From Pseudomonadota bacterium (lineage in GTDB: Bacteria > Pseudomonadota > Gammaproteobacteria > Burkholderiales > Burkholderiaceae_C): DNA of 64,000 bases. Position 1 is the first letter of the stretch. Each line of letters opens with the position of its first letter. The position numbers and the translations under genes were made by a program. The notes under the pieces are model-generated. The model ran no database searches and was not told the DNA's origin. It saw nothing but the letters and a program-made list of their open reading frames with translations. The stretch lies in contig JAFEEH010000231.1 of assembly GCA_018241185.1 (NCBI GenBank), positions 1 through 64,000 on the forward strand, read 5' to 3'. Positions 62,284 to 64,000 of the stretch are shown here, piece by piece.

Positions 62284-62443
62284 ATTACACCAGACCATAC
62301 TTGCGCGCCACGGTGTCTACATTCTCGAGGGCATGAACACAGCACCTTTGGCCGGCAAGGCCTGGGAGTTCCTGTTTGTCCTCGGCATCGCACGCATCAC
62401 CGGCTCGGTTCAGGCACTCATAAACCCGGTTGCAATCCGTTAA
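62279..62443 (+). pseudogene. C-terminal fragment of a cyclase-family (kynurenine formamidase-like) gene
   Basis: The frame FELHQTILARHGVYILEGMN...FLFVLGIARITGSVQALINPVAIR is the tail of a cyclase/kynurenine formamidase-like metal hydrolase (conserved H-x-LL-x-x-GI-x-I-x-E). The N-terminal three-quarters are missing; the amidohydrolase stop codon lies at the first bases of the fragment. It is probably the remnant of a deletion that fused the two genes. Confidence 0.6.
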
Positions 62444-62474
62444 ACAGCCTGCAGCGCCCCGACTCCGAAGATGG

Positions 62475-63164
62475 TCATGTCTTCGAGAAAGGGGCACGCA
62501 TACCGCCATTGAGAAAGCGCACGAGGGCCCCCCTCAGCGCCCGAGCGTCGGTGGGATCGGCCTGCCCGTCAGAAAGCTTGGCCAGCCGACTGTCCTTGGT
62601 TCGGTCCGTGATTGTCAGAACCACGGTGCTCACCATGAAGGTATATCGCCACGGAAACTCGTCGGCGGGAACGTCTGGACACGCCGCGGCGAATGCGGCG
62701 ATGTACCGCTTGGCCATCGGATCAAAATGTTTGCGCATGAGCTTGGACGTCATGTCGCTCGGGGTCGTCCTGTGACGCAAGATCAACCTCGCGAGCAGGA
62801 GGCCTTCATCGCCATGGCTGCTCCCAACGTAGGGTTCGATGAAGGAAGAGATGACGTCCTCGAGCGCAGGTGGCTTGCCAAGTGCTATACACCGCGCCTC
62901 GATCTCGCTCAGGCTGCTAAGGCGGCGCTGGTTGACCCGCTTCGATAGCTCTTCAAACACAATCTTGGCCAACGCTTCCTTCGTGCCGAAGTGATAGTTG
63001 ACCGCGGCCAAACTGGTCCCTGCATGGGTAGTGAGTTCCCGCAAGGAGACGTCGTCTACGCCCTTCTTTGCGAAGAGAACGATTGCGGACTCGACCATCC
63101 GTACGCGGACGTCAACATCTTGAGGCTGCTGCTGAGGCATTTCGGCTGATTTTGCTGGTCGCAT
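62475..63164 (-). CDS. TetR-family transcriptional regulator
   Basis: A 229-residue TetR/AcrR regulator. The HTH covers residues 20-66 (VESAIVLFAKKGVDDVSLRELTTHAGTSLAAVNYHFGTKEALAKIV). The ligand domain (EDVISSFIEPYVGSSHGDEGLLLARLILRHR) resembles the C-terminal type seen with catabolic regulators. It may control the Bug-amidohydrolase unit that converges on it, or an unlinked pathway. Confidence 0.88.
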   Translation of the reverse strand: MRPAKSAEMPQQQPQDVDVRVRMVESAIVLFAKKGVDDVSLRELTTHAGTSLAAVNYHFGTKEALAKIVFEELSKRVNQRRLSSLSEIEARCIALGKPPALEDVISSFIEPYVGSSHGDEGLLLARLILRHRTTPSDMTSKLMRKHFDPMAKRYIAAFAAACPDVPADEFPWRYTFMVSTVVLTITDRTKDSRLAKLSDGQADPTDARALRGALVRFLNGGMRAPFSKT

Positions 63165-63313
63165 GAAACGATTGTATCGATCGGCCGTTCATCTGACTGC
63201 GCCGAGGACCGCCCCGCTCCGCTTGCATCGGCTGTGTCAGGTCCCGCTTAGGAGGCCTGCCAATGCCTAAGTCGCTCCGACCGTCAAGCCCTGTACCCGG
63301 CAGCACTGCGCCG

Positions 63314-63577
63314 TCACTGCAGTGCCTGGTCCAAGTCGGCGCAGAGGTCTTCCACTTCTTCCAGTCCCACCGATAGACGCACCATGCCATCGGCGATGCC
63401 CATGTCGGCACGCACTTTGGCACCCGCTTCCCAGAAGATGGTGTGCGCCACCGGAATCACCAGGCTGCGCGTGTCCCCAATGCCTGTGGCCTTCACCGGC
63501 AGGCGCAGACGGTTGATGAAGCCCAGACAGTCGTTCGCATTCTTCAATTCGAACGTGAAACCGAGGGGAGAATTCAT
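63314..63577 (-). pseudogene. C-terminal fragment of a Cys/Met-metabolism PLP enzyme
   Basis: Residues FTFELKNANDCLGFINRLRL, TGIGDTRSLVIPVAHTIFWE and DGMVRLSVGLEEVEDLCADL are the C-terminal third of O-acetylhomoserine sulfhydrylase or cystathionine-gamma-synthase-type enzymes. The PLP-lysine part is missing. The fragment starts about 50 bp from the end of the next gene, so it is a deletion remnant. The 149 bp between it and the TetR gene hold nothing else. Confidence 0.75.
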
Positions 63578-63627
63578 TGGCATGCTGCAGATGCGGAATC
63601 TGCGTGAGGTTGCGCAGCGGCGGCGGT

Positions 63628-64000
63628 TCAATGGGCCTGAATGACGCGTTCGCGCAAGGCGTCAATGACCAGGCCACGGATGCCGAGCATTGCCATGTCG
63701 CGCGAGATCTCCTCCTTCAGCAAGCCGAGCGCGTCATTCAGGCCGGGTAGACCGCCGACCGCCGTCGCGTAGCCGAATGGTCGGCCGACGAAGACGAAAC
63801 TCGCACCGAGCGCAAGGGCCTTGAGCGCATCGGTTCCTCTGCGCACGCCGCCGTCCAGCATCACTGGAAGCCCCGTACGAACCGCAAGGATCGAAGGAAG
63901 GACATCGAGCGGCGACGCGGCTCCGTCGAGCTGGCGGCCACCATGGTTGGACACGATGATCCCGTCCGCCCCCGCGTCGGCGGCGGCCCGGGCATCATCG
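63628..64000 (-). CDS. FMN-dependent alpha-hydroxy-acid dehydrogenase, partial (C-terminal part)
   Basis: The gene runs off the right edge of the window, so only about 123 C-terminal codons are seen. The motifs ADGIIVSNHGGRQLDGAASP (catalytic His-Gly-Gly-Arg) and MLDGGVRRGTDALKALALGA (FMN phosphate site), then FVFVGRPFGYA, identify the lactate/mandelate/glycolate oxidase family (LldD-like). The specific substrate cannot be told from this part. Confidence 0.88.
   Translation of the reverse strand, partial: DDARAAADAGADGIIVSNHGGRQLDGAASPLDVLPSILAVRTGLPVMLDGGVRRGTDALKALALGASFVFVGRPFGYATAVGGLPGLNDALGLLKEEISRDMAMLGIRGLVIDALRERVIQAH

Overview
The window looks like a high-GC betaproteobacterial chromosome, most likely a member of the Comamonadaceae (Burkholderiales). 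Three things point there: strong G/C bias at third codon positions, the gene set (hemE-priA, a Rep helicase, DsbD/AlaX, a Bug-type binding protein), and a short dispersed repeat built around AGCAGCTAT...ATAGCA. I could run no searches, so species and families are read from sequence features and memory of the families.

Layout. (1) 1-24.1 kb is chromosomal backbone. It starts with a complete IS30-family insertion sequence and continues with a hotdog thioesterase/GlsB pair, a KaiC-like ATPase with a hybrid histidine kinase, PEBP, creatininase, a PQQ-type sugar dehydrogenase, AlaX, DsbD, a redoxin, an MHS transporter, hemE, priA, an AEC transporter, rep and pldA. Six copies of the short repeat lie here, two of them inside signal-peptide codons. 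(2) At 24.14-24.21 kb there is a terminator and a 23-bp 3' end of a tRNA (T-loop to CCA, most like tRNA-Phe) with no tRNA body. I read it as an attachment-site copy marking one edge of an integrated island. (3) 24.4-44.7 kb is island cargo, dominated by a phosphorothioate-type defence locus: sspB-sspC-sspD on the + strand, facing a six-gene - strand operon sspF-sspG-sspH-DUF262-SIR2-Mrr-like nuclease. A methyltransferase and a membrane protein follow. (4) 44.8-57.2 kb is a tightly overlapping mating-pair-formation operon of the Tn4371 ICE type (traG, copG-like, trbBCDEJKLFGI, DUF2274), without relaxase, TraF or integrase. (5) 57.2-64 kb is a catabolic and regulatory patch (LysR, aldehyde dehydrogenase, Bug protein, amidohydrolase, TetR, FMN-dependent hydroxyacid dehydrogenase) containing two gene fragments, a sign of deletion.

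How the genes work together. SspBCD would place sulfur in the DNA backbone, with a cysteine desulfurase supplied from elsewhere because no sspA is present. SspFGH would act on unmodified invading DNA. The three downstream genes look like an extra, compositionally different effector layer: a DUF262 protein lacking the usual C-terminal HNH nuclease, a SIR2-like putative NAD hydrolase, and a QxK-type Mrr nuclease. This split arrangement inside a PT operon is the strongest candidate here for an undescribed system. The neighbouring conjugation operon suggests the cargo travels, or once travelled, on an integrative conjugative element.
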